Of a stretch of DNA of 64,000 nucleotides, positions 32,320-41,630 are shown one piece after another. A model generated the notes under the pieces. It had not been told where the DNA came from. It searched no databases and worked only from the letters and a program-made list of their open reading frames with translations. The translations under genes and the position numbers were made by a program. Origin of the DNA: Streptomyces sp. ISL-98 (lineage in GTDB: Bacteria > Actinomycetota > Actinomycetes > Streptomycetales > Streptomycetaceae); contig NZ_JAGGPB010000048.1 in NCBI RefSeq assembly GCF_018614055.1, positions 1 through 64,000 on the forward strand, written 5' to 3'. Positions within the stretch are counted from its first letter, which is position 1, and each line of letters begins with the position of its first letter.

Positions 32320-34911
32320 CTAGATCACCGCACTCGACGAAGGCGACTCCGCCCCCGGCTCCGGCGCCGACTCCGTCGCCGACGCACTGGACGAAGCCGG
32401 CGCGCTGGCCGAATCCGACGTGTCCGGCGGAGGCGTCGACGGCGACGTGGACGGCGTAGGACTGGTCGTGGTCGGCGGAGGCGTCGACGGCGGCCTGCTG
32501 CTGGACGTCGGAGGGCTCGGCGGCGGCGTGGTCCGGGGCGGCGTAGAACCGCCCCCGCCCGGCCGAGTGGACCCACTCGACGACGGCGGCTTGCTCCCCG
32601 GCGTCGAGGGATCGTCGTCCGTCGGCTTGCCGCTCGTGGACGGGTCACCGGGAGCCCCGCTGTCCCCGCTCTCCCCCGGGTCGGGCTGTCCGGACGTACC
32701 GGGGCCCGCGGGGACGCCCGGGTCGCCGGGGCGCTTCGTCGAGCCGGGGGTCGGCTCGTCGGCCGTCAGGCCGTCCTGACCGTCGTCCTCGTTGGCCGAC
32801 TGCTCGGACGTGACCCTGTTCGGCGGCTGTTCGTCCTCGGATGTCGCGCCGAGCGTCACCACAGTGCCAAGTACGGCGACGAGCAGTGCGCCGGCGCCCG
32901 CGGCGACCATGTTGCGCCGGGCGCCGCTGAGCAGGGCGCGAGGACCACCGCCCCCACCACCCGCGTCGGAGCGGTGCGTGACCAACGTGCTGTCCTCGCC
33001 CGCCAGTTGGACCCGTTCGGGCAGCATGAACGGTGCGGCCGCAGCCGGTACGCCGCCGGGCGGCGAAGCCGATTCCTCGTAGCGCGCGGCCGGCACTTCC
33101 TCGCCCGCGGGCGTACGACCGCCGAGAGCCGGAGCGCCTGCTCCGACACCCGCGCCGGAGCGGTCCGCGACGAGCGCGAGCGCCCTGCGCCCCGCGACCG
33201 TGCCGCTCTTGTCGGCCACGGCACCGCGCATCGCGATGGAGGCCTCCAGCTCGGCGCGGGCCCGGTCGAGGCGGCCGGTGCAGAGCGCGAGGACGCCCAA
33301 CTCGTGGTGGAAGTACGCCTCTTCGGCAACCTCGCCCGCCAGTCGCGCAGCCTCCAGGCCGGTCCGCAGGACCCGCTCCCAGGAGCCCCAGCACAGTCCG
33401 GCGGCGAAGGCGGGTGCGGCCGTACGGGCCAGCAGCACGGCGGCACTCGGATGCCCCGCCTCACTACCCGGCACCAGCCCGCTCAGCGCCGCGAGGACGG
33501 CGTCGGCCTCCGCCACCGCACGCTCGGGCGTGACGGAGGGGTGCCCGGTCCACCAGGCGTAGTGCTGGGCGGCGGTGTGCGCCCGCTCCGTCACGTCGTC
33601 CGCGTACCCGATGGCCTCCAGCTGTACGGCGACATCGGCCGCCAGCCGGTAGCGCGAGCCGACGGGCGAGAGCAGCCCGCAGCTGAGCAGTTCGCCGAGC
33701 GCGGCGTCGGCGTGCGTGTCGCCGACGAGCGCCGGCAGGTGCGCCCGGTGCGGGACCTCGCCGCCGAGGGCGAGGGCGAAGCGCAGGGTGGCGCGGGCGG
33801 AGTCGCTCAGCCGGGACGCGAGCAGCGCGACGGGCGCCGCCCCCTCGGCGAGCGAGGGCAGTGGTACGTCGTGACCGTCCTCGGCGTCGAAGGGCGCGTC
33901 GACCGGCTGCTCGTTGAAGACGCCGTACTCGTCGAAGGCGTTGGGGTCGGCGCGCAGCCGGTCGCGCTGCCGCAGCAGTGCGCCCGCCTGCACGAAGCGC
34001 ATCGGCAGGCCCTCGGACTCGAACCAGAGGTCGCCGGCCCAGTTGGCCTCGTCCTCGGTGAGCGGCCGGTCCACGGCCCGCTCCAGGAGTTCCAGGCCCG
34101 CGCTGCGGCCGAGACCGCCGAGGAAGACCTCTTCGATGTGCGAGTCGGGCGAGGGGGCGGCGACGTCGGGCGTAGCGGCGAGCAGGAAGGCGCACTCGGG
34201 CGTGGCCTCCAGCAGCTCGTCGAGCGCGGCTCCGCCGAACTCCAGGTCGTCGAGGACGACGACCGCACCGATCTCGTGGACGAGGCCGAGCAGCTCCGCC
34301 CGGTCGGGCCGGTGCAGCGGCGCGCTGTATACGGCGGCGAAGAGGTCGCGGAGGAGTTCGTCGGGCGCGCGGTGGCTGCCGCAGAGCCGTACGACGCCGT
34401 CGGGCGCGAGGTCCGCGCAGTCGGCGGCGACGGCGTCGAGCAGGGCCGTACGACCGGATCCGGAGGGTCCGGTCAGCCGCACGGAGCGCCCGCGCGCCAG
34501 CAGGCGTACGAGTCGCTCACGCTCCTCCTGGCGTTCGAGGAGCGGACGGTCGGGAACGACGGGCCCCGGCGCGATGGGCGGCTGGGCCGCGCGCAGCAGC
34601 TCGGCGCGGTCGTCGGCGGTGTGCCGTACGGGCCGCGGGGGCCGCTCTCCGGGCGGGCAGGCTTCGATCTCGCTGCCGTCGACGGGGTTGACGGTGAGCA
34701 GGAAGTCACCGGCGATGACCTGCACTGTGCGGGCGAGAGCGGGCTTGGGCGCGGGCGCCGGTGCCGCGGGCTGTTCGCCGCCCTTGAGCTGCCCCATGGC
34801 CGGTGGCAGCGCGTCCTGTGGTGGCCGACGCGATGCGTCACCGGCTTCGGTCTCGCCGAAGTGGTCGTTGTCGTGGCCGTACTCTTCCGGTCCCCGGTTC
34901 ATCGGGTCCAT
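32320..34911 (-). CDS. Large membrane-anchored NTPase with P/S/T-rich tail
   Basis: An 863-residue protein of unusual layout: an N-terminal segment with VQVIAGDFLLTVNPVDGSEI, an AAA/STAND-type NTPase domain (about 120-480), a helical-repeat region (about 480-600), one membrane segment (MVAAGAGALLVAVLGTVV, about 690-710), and an external 150-residue tail of Pro, Ser, Thr and Gly. The Walker A region reads GPSGSGRT (148-155), with Arg154 where Lys is usual. Walker B VVVLDD ends at Asp221-Asp222. The tail may cross the cell wall. It lies next to a STAS anti-anti-sigma gene (upstream, same strand) and NucS. The function is unknown. Confidence 0.82.
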   Translation of the reverse strand: MDPMNRGPEEYGHDNDHFGETEAGDASRRPPQDALPPAMGQLKGGEQPAAPAPAPKPALARTVQVIAGDFLLTVNPVDGSEIEACPPGERPPRPVRHTADDRAELLRAAQPPIAPGPVVPDRPLLERQEERERLVRLLARGRSVRLTGPSGSGRTALLDAVAADCADLAPDGVVRLCGSHRAPDELLRDLFAAVYSAPLHRPDRAELLGLVHEIGAVVVLDDLEFGGAALDELLEATPECAFLLAATPDVAAPSPDSHIEEVFLGGLGRSAGLELLERAVDRPLTEDEANWAGDLWFESEGLPMRFVQAGALLRQRDRLRADPNAFDEYGVFNEQPVDAPFDAEDGHDVPLPSLAEGAAPVALLASRLSDSARATLRFALALGGEVPHRAHLPALVGDTHADAALGELLSCGLLSPVGSRYRLAADVAVQLEAIGYADDVTERAHTAAQHYAWWTGHPSVTPERAVAEADAVLAALSGLVPGSEAGHPSAAVLLARTAAPAFAAGLCWGSWERVLRTGLEAARLAGEVAEEAYFHHELGVLALCTGRLDRARAELEASIAMRGAVADKSGTVAGRRALALVADRSGAGVGAGAPALGGRTPAGEEVPAARYEESASPPGGVPAAAAPFMLPERVQLAGEDSTLVTHRSDAGGGGGGPRALLSGARRNMVAAGAGALLVAVLGTVVTLGATSEDEQPPNRVTSEQSANEDDGQDGLTADEPTPGSTKRPGDPGVPAGPGTSGQPDPGESGDSGAPGDPSTSGKPTDDDPSTPGSKPPSSSGSTRPGGGGSTPPRTTPPPSPPTSSSRPPSTPPPTTTSPTPSTSPSTPPPDTSDSASAPASSSASATESAPEPGAESPSSSAVI

Positions 34912-35150
34912 GGTCCTAGCCCCCCAGATGCGGTTGCGTGCGGATGCCCCTCCCGGCCTTTCACACGCCCGCTGTCGCTTCTGGTCCGGTGCCCGCCGTA
35001 CTCGGGTTCGTCAATCGGCAGGCGACCGAACCCTAGACCTTCGCACAGTATCCAGGAACAGGAGGGGTGCCACCCCGCCCGGGACGTCACAGTCTCGTGA
35101 GGATTGTGCGTCCAGGATGGCGCGTCCGCAGGCGTGGACGCCGCGCGCAC

Positions 35151-35474
35151 TCAGACGCGCGGCAGCGACTCGGCTTCGATGCCGCCCTCGATGGCGAGGA
35201 TGCGGTGCAGCCGCGTCGCCACCAGCAGGCGCTGCATCTGGGCCGGCACACCGCGCAGCACGAGCCTTCGGCCCGCCCGCCCGGCCCGCCGGTGGGCGCC
35301 CATGATGACACCGAGTCCGGTGGCGTCCCAGGAGTCCAGCTCGGTCAGGTCGAGCACGAGATCGCCGACTCCGTCGTCGACGGCCGAGTGCAGGACCGTA
35401 CGGGCGTCCGCCGCGCTGCGGACGTCGAGGCGGCCCCCGACGACCAGCTCGACGTGGTCGCCCCTGATGTGCAT
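35151..35474 (-). CDS. STAS-domain anti-sigma factor antagonist
   Basis: A 107-residue protein consisting of one STAS domain. The phospho-acceptor motif region is LTELDSWDATGLGVIMGAHRRA; the usual Ser after Asp is replaced here (DSWDATGLG), with Thr the likely phospho-site. Such proteins release a sigma factor from an RsbW-type kinase. No RsbW or sigma gene is adjacent, although an RsbW-like ATPase occurs at 2118. The start at 35474 follows a clean intergenic gap. Confidence 0.88.
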   Translation of the reverse strand: MHIRGDHVELVVGGRLDVRSAADARTVLHSAVDDGVGDLVLDLTELDSWDATGLGVIMGAHRRAGRAGRRLVLRGVPAQMQRLLVATRLHRILAIEGGIEAESLPRV

Positions 35475-35583
35475 ATGCGCTCCCCGAGAGTGGGTCAGTT
35501 CTCCGTGTCCTGATTCCTTGCACCAACTGACTGCCGTACGGGCAAGGAAGTTGCCGTCTGTAAGCGAACCGATACCGAATTCA

Positions 35584-35605
35584 CCCTTGGGGGTGAACCC
35601 AAGGG
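35584..35605 (-). terminator. Terminator of the hydroxybutyryl-CoA dehydrogenase gene
   Basis: CCCTTGGG (35584-35591) pairs with CCCAAGGG (35598-35605) around a six-base loop. On the minus strand it lies 14 bases beyond the gene's stop. Confidence 0.6.
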
Positions 35606-35618
35606 GGTTTGGCGCGGT

Positions 35619-36467
35619 TCAGTGCTTGTAGAAGCCCTGCCCGCTCTTGCGGCCGATGTCACCCGCGTCAACCATCCGGCGCATCAGCTCCGGCGGCGCG
35701 AACTTCTCGTCCTGCGACTCCGTGTAGATGTTGCTGGTCGCGTGGAGCAGGATGTCGACACCGGTCAGGTCGGCGGTGGCGAGCGGGCCCATGGCGTGTC
35801 CGAAGCCCAGCTTGCAGGCGATGTCGATGTCCTCGGCCGATGCGACGCCCGACTCGTAGAGCTTGGCGGCCTCGACGACGAGCGCCGAGATGAGGCGGGT
35901 GGTGACGAAGCCCGCGACATCGCGGTTGACCACGATGCAGGTCTTCCCGACGGACTCGGCGAACTCGCGCGTGGTGGCGAGCGTTTCGTCGCTGGTCTTG
36001 TAGCCGCGTACGAGCTCGCAGAGCTGCATCATCGGGACGGGCGAGAAGAAGTGGGCGCCGACGACCCGCTCCGGACGCTCCGTCACGGCCGCGATCTTGG
36101 TGATCGGGATGGCGGAGGTGTTGGAGGCGAGGACCGCGTCCGGCCGGACGATCTTGTCGAGGGCGCGGAAGATCTCGTGCTTGACCTCGAGCTTCTCGAA
36201 GACGGCCTCGACGACGATGTCCGCGTCGGCGACCGCGTCGAGGTCGGTGGTCGTGGTGATGCGGCCGAGCGCGGCTTCGGCGTCCGCGGCCTCCAGCTTG
36301 CCCTTCGAGACGAACTTGTCGTACGAGGCCTTGATGCCGTCGCGGCCGCGGGTCAGTGCGGCGTCGGTGACATCGCGCAGGACGACGTCCCAGCCCGCCT
36401 GCGCCGAGACCTGCGCGATACCGGACCCCATGAGTCCGGCTCCGATGACGGCGAGCTTCCTGGCCAC
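35619..36467 (-). CDS. 3-Hydroxybutyryl-CoA dehydrogenase
   Basis: A 282-residue enzyme of standard length. The NAD-binding Rossmann motif is VIGAGLMGSGIAQ at the N-terminus. The catalytic His is in GAHFFSPVPMMQL and the Asn/Glu-containing SNTSAIPIT precedes it. The C-terminal dimerisation domain includes DIACKLGFGHAMGPLATADLTG. It oxidises 3-hydroxybutyryl-CoA to acetoacetyl-CoA, connecting with the thiolase in this window and the ethylmalonyl/butyryl-CoA route that feeds IcmA. Confidence 0.94.
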   Translation of the reverse strand: MARKLAVIGAGLMGSGIAQVSAQAGWDVVLRDVTDAALTRGRDGIKASYDKFVSKGKLEAADAEAALGRITTTTDLDAVADADIVVEAVFEKLEVKHEIFRALDKIVRPDAVLASNTSAIPITKIAAVTERPERVVGAHFFSPVPMMQLCELVRGYKTSDETLATTREFAESVGKTCIVVNRDVAGFVTTRLISALVVEAAKLYESGVASAEDIDIACKLGFGHAMGPLATADLTGVDILLHATSNIYTESQDEKFAPPELMRRMVDAGDIGRKSGQGFYKH

Positions 36468-36605
36468 GACACACCCCTTGATTTCTTTGGCCTCAACGCC
36501 TGTCCACCACAGGCTCTCCGGCGGAGGTTAGCGTCCGTGAGGGGCCGAGAGGAGGCGAAGAGATGCGCGTCACGTCTCAAATGACGGACATCACACTGGT
36601 ACGCC

Positions 36606-37247
36606 TCATTCGGCGGCTCGCACCGCGTAGTTGAGCGCCTTGTCGCTCAGCAGCTCCTCCATCTCGTCGATGAGGACAAGCGCTTCCCGGGACACCGCGG
36701 CAGCCTTGCGCCCGGCCACGATCTCGCGCCCGATCCACCCCATCAGCATCGAGTGCAGCCACGACAGCTGGCCGGCCACCAGCACCGGCAGCGGGTCGTC
36801 CGCTTCGGCCCCGGCCTCCTCGCGCAGCGTCTGCTCCAGGTCCTCCAGCTGCTCCTGCTGGATTGCCCAGAGCCGCGATCTGAGGCTCTGCGCCTCCTGT
36901 ACGACGCGCATGAAGGCGCCGTAGCCGTCGAAGAGCCCGACGGACGGCGAGACGTTCTCGACGGCCTCGCGCAGTTCGCGCAGTACGGCGGCGGTCGCGG
37001 ACTCCCCCTTGTGGCGGGCACGTACGTAGCGGGAGAGCCGGTCGACGACTCCCCTGCTCCGGTCGAGGAAGAGGTCCTCCTTGGCCGGGAAGTAGTTGTA
37101 GACGGTGTTGACGGAGACGTTCGCGACCTCCGCGATCTCGGCGATGGTGACCGCGTCGAAGCCGCGCTCCAGGAACAGGCCGGTGGCCATGTCCGAGATG
37201 AGCTGCCTGGTCTGCCGTTTCTTCCGCTCTCTGAGTCCCTCAGCCAT
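36606..37247 (-). CDS. TetR-family transcriptional regulator
   Basis: A 213-residue protein. The N-terminal HTH is intact: RQLISDMATGLFLERGFDA, then TIAEIAEVANVSVNTVYNYFPAKEDLF (the YNYFPAKEDLF end is the family hallmark). The C-terminal ligand domain is helical. It is divergent from an ABC exporter operon with a 79-base gap containing a candidate operator, the usual layout for an efflux repressor. Confidence 0.93.
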   Translation of the reverse strand: MAEGLRERKKRQTRQLISDMATGLFLERGFDAVTIAEIAEVANVSVNTVYNYFPAKEDLFLDRSRGVVDRLSRYVRARHKGESATAAVLRELREAVENVSPSVGLFDGYGAFMRVVQEAQSLRSRLWAIQQEQLEDLEQTLREEAGAEADDPLPVLVAGQLSWLHSMLMGWIGREIVAGRKAAAVSREALVLIDEMEELLSDKALNYAVRAAE

Positions 37248-37279
37248 GCCTCCATCCTAACTTCCTTGGCTTCGCTGAA

Positions 37280-37301
37280 AACTTAGAGTGATTGCAAAGT
37301 T
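37280..37301. promoter_or_regulatory. Candidate TetR operator between tetR and ABC exporter
   Basis: AACTT (37280-37284) and AAGTT (37297-37301) form the ends of a 22-base imperfect palindrome. A further AACTT lies at about 37258. The position in the shared promoter region supports control of both directions. Confidence 0.45.
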
Positions 37302-37326
37302 CAAGCGACCCTGCTTTTCTTGGGTC

Positions 37327-38109
<783 letters not shown>

Positions 38110-38121
38110 GAGCCCTCTCTC

Positions 38122-38877
38122 ATGTCCGCACTTCTCTCCGACACGGCACTGATCTTCGGCCGGTACGCCCGCCAGACCCTGGCATCGAAGTTCCAGATCC
38201 TCTTCGGCGTACTGATGCCACTCCTCTACCTGCTCTTCTTCGGACCCCTTCTGACCGATCTGCCGCTCGGCTCCGAGGGCGACTCCTGGCAGATCCTCGT
38301 TCCGGGGCTGCTGCTCCAACTGGGCCTGTTCGGCGCGTCGTTCTCCGGATTCGCGATCATCATCGAGAAGCAGTTCGGGGTGGTCGAGCGGATGCGCGTC
38401 ACGCCGGTCAGCCGGCTCGCGCTGCTGCTGGGCCGGATTCTGCGCGATGCGGCGCTCTTCGTCTTCCAGGCGGTGCTGCTGGTACTGGCCGCGCTGGTCA
38501 TGGGTCTGCGGGCGCCCCTCGGCGGCATCCTGATCGGCTTCGCGTTCGTGGCCGTACTGACGGCTGCGCTCGCCTCGCTGTCCTACGCGCTCGCACTGAA
38601 CGTCTCCAAGGCGCAGGAATTCGGACCGGTCATCAACGCGCTGTCGATGCCGTCGATGCTGCTCTCCGGCCTGATGCTGCCGATGGCGCTCGCGCCGGGG
38701 TGGCTGGACGTCCTGTCGCACTTCATGCCGTTCCGCTATCTGGTGGACGCGGTACGGGCGGGGTACGTGGGCGACTACGCGAGTACGGCGATGCTGTACG
38801 GCGTAGTCGTGGCGATCGCCTTCGTGCTTGTCTCCGTGACGGTGGGCACACGCGTCTTCCGGAAAGCCGGGGCGTAA
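38122..38877 (+). CDS. ABC-2 exporter permease (DrrB-type)
   Basis: A 251-residue permease with six membrane segments and the ABC-2 landmark EKQFGVVERMRVTPVSRLALLLGR in the cytoplasmic loop (residues EKQFGVVERMRVTPV are the core). Near the C-terminus is LSHFMPFRYLVDAVRAGYVG, as in DrrB/NodJ proteins. Ribosome-site-like GGAG lies upstream. It is the partner of the ATPase at 37327. Confidence 0.92.
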   Translation: MSALLSDTALIFGRYARQTLASKFQILFGVLMPLLYLLFFGPLLTDLPLGSEGDSWQILVPGLLLQLGLFGASFSGFAIIIEKQFGVVERMRVTPVSRLALLLGRILRDAALFVFQAVLLVLAALVMGLRAPLGGILIGFAFVAVLTAALASLSYALALNVSKAQEFGPVINALSMPSMLLSGLMLPMALAPGWLDVLSHFMPFRYLVDAVRAGYVGDYASTAMLYGVVVAIAFVLVSVTVGTRVFRKAGA

Positions 38878-38878
38878 C

Positions 38879-38884
38879 TAGGCT
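38879..38884 (+). promoter_or_regulatory. Candidate -10 for a leaderless adenosyltransferase transcript
   Basis: TAGGCT lies six bases before the ATG at 38891, with no Shine-Dalgarno site between. It also contains the TA of the permease gene's end region. No clear -35 is present. Confidence 0.35.
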
Positions 38885-38890
38885 GGCCAC

Positions 38891-39463
38891 ATGGTCAATC
38901 TGACGCGCATCTATACCCGTACCGGCGACAAGGGCACCACCGCCCTGGGCGACATGAGCCGCACCGCCAAGACCGATCTGCGGATCTCGGCGTACGCCGA
39001 CGCGAATGAGGCGAATGCCGTCATTGGGACGGCGATCGCGCTGGGGCAGCTCGACGAGGCGGTCGTGAAGGTCCTGGTCCGGGTCCAGAACGACCTGTTC
39101 GACGTGGGCGCGGACCTGTCGACGCCGGTCGTCGAGGACCCCAAGTACCCGCCGCTGCGGGTGGAGCAGTCGTACATCGACAAGCTGGAGGCGGACTGCG
39201 ACCACTTCCTGGAGCAGGTTGAGAAGCTGCGCAGCTTCATCCTGCCGGGGGGCACGCCGGGCGCGGCGCTGCTGCACCAGGCGTGCACGGTGGTACGGCG
39301 GGCTGAGCGGTCGACGTGGGCGGCGTTCGAGGTCCACGGCGAGGTCATGAACCCGCTGACCGCGACGTACCTGAACCGGCTGTCCGACCTGCTCTTCATC
39401 CTGGCGCGGGTGGCGAACAAGGAGGTCGGGGACGTGCTGTGGGTGCCGGGCGGCGAGCGGTAG
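38891..39463 (+). CDS. PduO-type cob(I)alamin adenosyltransferase
   Basis: A 190-residue enzyme. The N-terminal motif TRTGDKGTTALGD (about 7-19) binds ATP. SAYADANEANAVIG and RRAERSTWAAFEV (the conserved RxxER) follow, and NRLSDLLFILAR is at the C-terminus. It makes adenosylcobalamin, the cofactor of IcmA and methylmalonyl-CoA mutase. The start is ATG 38891. No cobalamin riboswitch is seen upstream. Confidence 0.94.
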   Translation: MVNLTRIYTRTGDKGTTALGDMSRTAKTDLRISAYADANEANAVIGTAIALGQLDEAVVKVLVRVQNDLFDVGADLSTPVVEDPKYPPLRVEQSYIDKLEADCDHFLEQVEKLRSFILPGGTPGAALLHQACTVVRRAERSTWAAFEVHGEVMNPLTATYLNRLSDLLFILARVANKEVGDVLWVPGGER

Positions 39464-39490
39464 GGGTGCCTGCGGCGCGCAGTTCCCCGC
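39464..39490. repeat. Dispersed hairpin repeat, copy B (inverted)
   Basis: GGGTGCCTGCGG-CGCGCAGTTCCCCGC is the reverse complement of the unit at 5338-5362 apart from one two-base indel. It starts right after the adenosyltransferase stop and probably acts as its terminator. Confidence 0.55.
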
Positions 39491-39545
39491 TCCTCAACCG
39501 CTGGAGGGGCTCCATTGGAGCCTCTCCGCGGGGTGGGGAGAACCA

Positions 39546-39734
39546 GGGCGTGTCCGGCGGATCATGCCTGGACCGCGGGGCCTGGCACGCCCATCTGCGG
39601 CGTTGTCGTCACTCTTCCCCAAGCTCTCGGCTTCGCCTCCCTCCTCCGCCTTGCAGCTGCACGCACCAGACCCCGTTCACCAGAACCGGGAACGCGCCGC
39701 ACCCTGAAGCCGGCCTGATCCGCCGGACACGCCC
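39546..39734. mobile_element. Short inverted-repeat element (MITE-like), copy 2, 189 bp
   Basis: The same 19-base arm as copy 1, GGGCGTGTCCGGCGGATCA (39546-39564), has its exact complement at 39716-39734. The right end is followed by TA; the left flank reads CA. The interior starts like copy 1 (TGCCTGGACCGCGGGGCC) and ends with its GCCGCACCCTGA, but has about 90 extra bases between. Copy 1 therefore looks like an internally deleted form. It encodes no protein. Confidence 0.75.
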
Positions 39735-40279
39735 TAACGCGCCCCCACCGGAGCTCGCTTCGGGAAGACCGTGTACCTCGCCGCGATGATCACATTGATG
39801 CCGATCGCAATGAGCATCTTCTGCTGCCACATCCGCAGCGACCCGACATCACCGTCACCCCCCACGTACCAGACCGCCGCCTGCAGCAGCCCCAACGCGA
39901 TCACCGCAGCGAGAATCCACTGCCCGGCGACCTTCCGCTCATGCACCGCCCGCGCCGTCCCGTACTTCGGCGCCCGCTCCGGCACAGGCCCGCCCGCGAA
40001 GCGGTGAGCGACCCTGGCGTCGACCCACTTGATGGTGCGATGGCCCAGCGCCACCGTGAAGCCGATGTAGACCGCCGCGAGCCCGTGCTTCCAGTCCGGC
40101 TCGGCGCCGTTCTTCAGGTCGACGGCCGTCACCACGAGCAGTACGACCTCCAGCAGCGGCTCCATGAGCAGTACCGCCGCCCCCGTGCGCGGCATCTTCG
40201 CCAGGTAGCGCAGGGCCAGTCCCCCGGCCAGCAGCACCCAGAAGCCGACTTCGCAGATGATGATCAGCGTGACGATCAC
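39734..40279 (-). CDS. Conserved membrane protein, function unknown
   Basis: A 181-residue protein with five hydrophobic segments: the first is IVTLIIICEVGFWVLLAGGLAL; later ones are VLLMEPLLEVVLLVVTAV and ILAAVIALGLLQAAVW. The C-terminus is basic (KRAPVGAR). It is conserved in Streptomyces without assigned function, and the loop sequence GHRTIKWVDARVAHRF is typical. Its TAG stop is made of TA plus the first base of the inverted-repeat element, so the original end may have been altered. Confidence 0.8.
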   Translation of the reverse strand: MIVTLIIICEVGFWVLLAGGLALRYLAKMPRTGAAVLLMEPLLEVVLLVVTAVDLKNGAEPDWKHGLAAVYIGFTVALGHRTIKWVDARVAHRFAGGPVPERAPKYGTARAVHERKVAGQWILAAVIALGLLQAAVWYVGGDGDVGSLRMWQQKMLIAIGINVIIAARYTVFPKRAPVGAR

Positions 40280-40400
40280 AGATCTCTCCTCCCGTTACGC
40301 TTCAACCCTCCCGTCCCCAGGACCGTGATTCGTCGTCGCCAGTGACGAACCCGCACTGCATCCTTCGATGTAGCCGACGCTCACCCCGGGCGGGGACGAC

Positions 40401-41630
40401 GTGCCCGTCCGTACCGTGTTGGATGGTCGAGTGATCCGGTTCCCACTCCCCCACCGCGACGGCATCCTCCTCGGGCTGACCGGCCTGCTCGGCGGCGTTC
40501 TGCTGTGGGGCCTCGGGCTGCACACCACCGACTTCCGCGAGCTCCTGCCGTCCTGGGTGACGCTCGTGCCCCTCACGGTGATGGCCTTCCTGGAGCTGCT
40601 GCGCAGGTCGTGCCCGCGTACGGCGCTGATCGTCGGCACGGTCGCGGTGATCGCGGACCAGTTCACCCACGGCAACCTGGCGACCGTCATCATGTTCACG
40701 GACGTGATGTACGCCGCCGTGGTGTACGGAACCCCGGCGTCCGCCCGCCGGATCCCGGTGACCACCGGTCTGATCACCGTCGCCATCACGATCGCCGCAC
40801 TCGCCTGGCTCCGCCGCCCCGAGGCCCTGCTCATCGGCGTCGTCACCGGCCTGGTGTCCTTCGCTCCCGCGCTCACCGGCGCAACCCTGCGCAACCACCG
40901 TGAGGCGGCGGAAGCGGCACGCCTGCGGGCCGAACAGACCGCGCTGCTGGCCGAGATCGACCGTAACCAGGCCATAGCGGCCGAGCGCTCACGGATGGCG
41001 CGCGAGCTGCACGACATGGTCGCCAACCACCTCTCCGCGATCGCGATCCACTCCACGGCCGCCCTGTCGATCGGGGAGCCGAAGGCGTCGACCGACGCCC
41101 TCACGGTCATCCGCGAGAACAGCGTCCAGGGCCTGTCGGAGATGCGCAGGCTCATCGGCCTGCTCCGCGACAGCAGCGGCGACCAGGAGCCGGCCGTCGC
41201 CCCGGCGCTCGACGGCCTGGAGGCCCTGCTGGCAAAGGCACGCACGTTCGGCAGCGACAGCGGCCTCGTCTTCGTCCTCGACGACGGCCGCGAGTCCGGC
41301 GGCCGCCTGCCGGCGCCGGTCGAGATGGCGGCGTACAGGATCGTCCAGGAGTCGCTGACCAACGCACTCAAGCACGCCTCCCCCGGCACGGTCACCGTGG
41401 CGCTCACGCACACCGACCGGCTGCTCAAAGTGCTGGTGACCAGCCCGTACGGCGAGCGCCCCGGTCCGCGCGCACCCGGTTCGGGGGCGGGCCTGGTGGG
41501 GATGCAGGAGCGGGTGACGCTGCTCGACGGGGAAATGGAGGCGGGCCCCGTCACGGCCGGGGACGGCACAAAGATCTGGCAGGTACGGGCGGAACTGCCC
41601 GCAGAGGACGATACGGAGCTGTCCGCATGA
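40401..41630 (+). CDS. chiS: NarL-type sensor kinase of the chitinase locus (ChiS-like)
   Basis: Up to 409 residues from GTG 40401; a GTG at 40431 with GGATGG upstream is an equally likely start. N-terminal membrane segments occupy about residues 22-165. HisKA_3 with His in MARELHDMVANHLSAI and an HATPase (NALKHASPG N-box; GSGAGLVGMQERV) follow. It overlaps the LuxR-type regulator by four bases, and a chitinase gene lies downstream, an arrangement known for chiS-chiR-chiC. The signal is probably linked to chitin or N-acetylglucosamine oligomers. Confidence 0.87.
   Translation: MPVRTVLDGRVIRFPLPHRDGILLGLTGLLGGVLLWGLGLHTTDFRELLPSWVTLVPLTVMAFLELLRRSCPRTALIVGTVAVIADQFTHGNLATVIMFTDVMYAAVVYGTPASARRIPVTTGLITVAITIAALAWLRRPEALLIGVVTGLVSFAPALTGATLRNHREAAEAARLRAEQTALLAEIDRNQAIAAERSRMARELHDMVANHLSAIAIHSTAALSIGEPKASTDALTVIRENSVQGLSEMRRLIGLLRDSSGDQEPAVAPALDGLEALLAKARTFGSDSGLVFVLDDGRESGGRLPAPVEMAAYRIVQESLTNALKHASPGTVTVALTHTDRLLKVLVTSPYGERPGPRAPGSGAGLVGMQERVTLLDGEMEAGPVTAGDGTKIWQVRAELPAEDDTELSA

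Noticed and set aside
38700..38890. Cobalamin riboswitch before the adenosyltransferase
   Set aside because: The upstream region is the coding end of the permease and contains no B12-box; the same holds before icmA and meaB.
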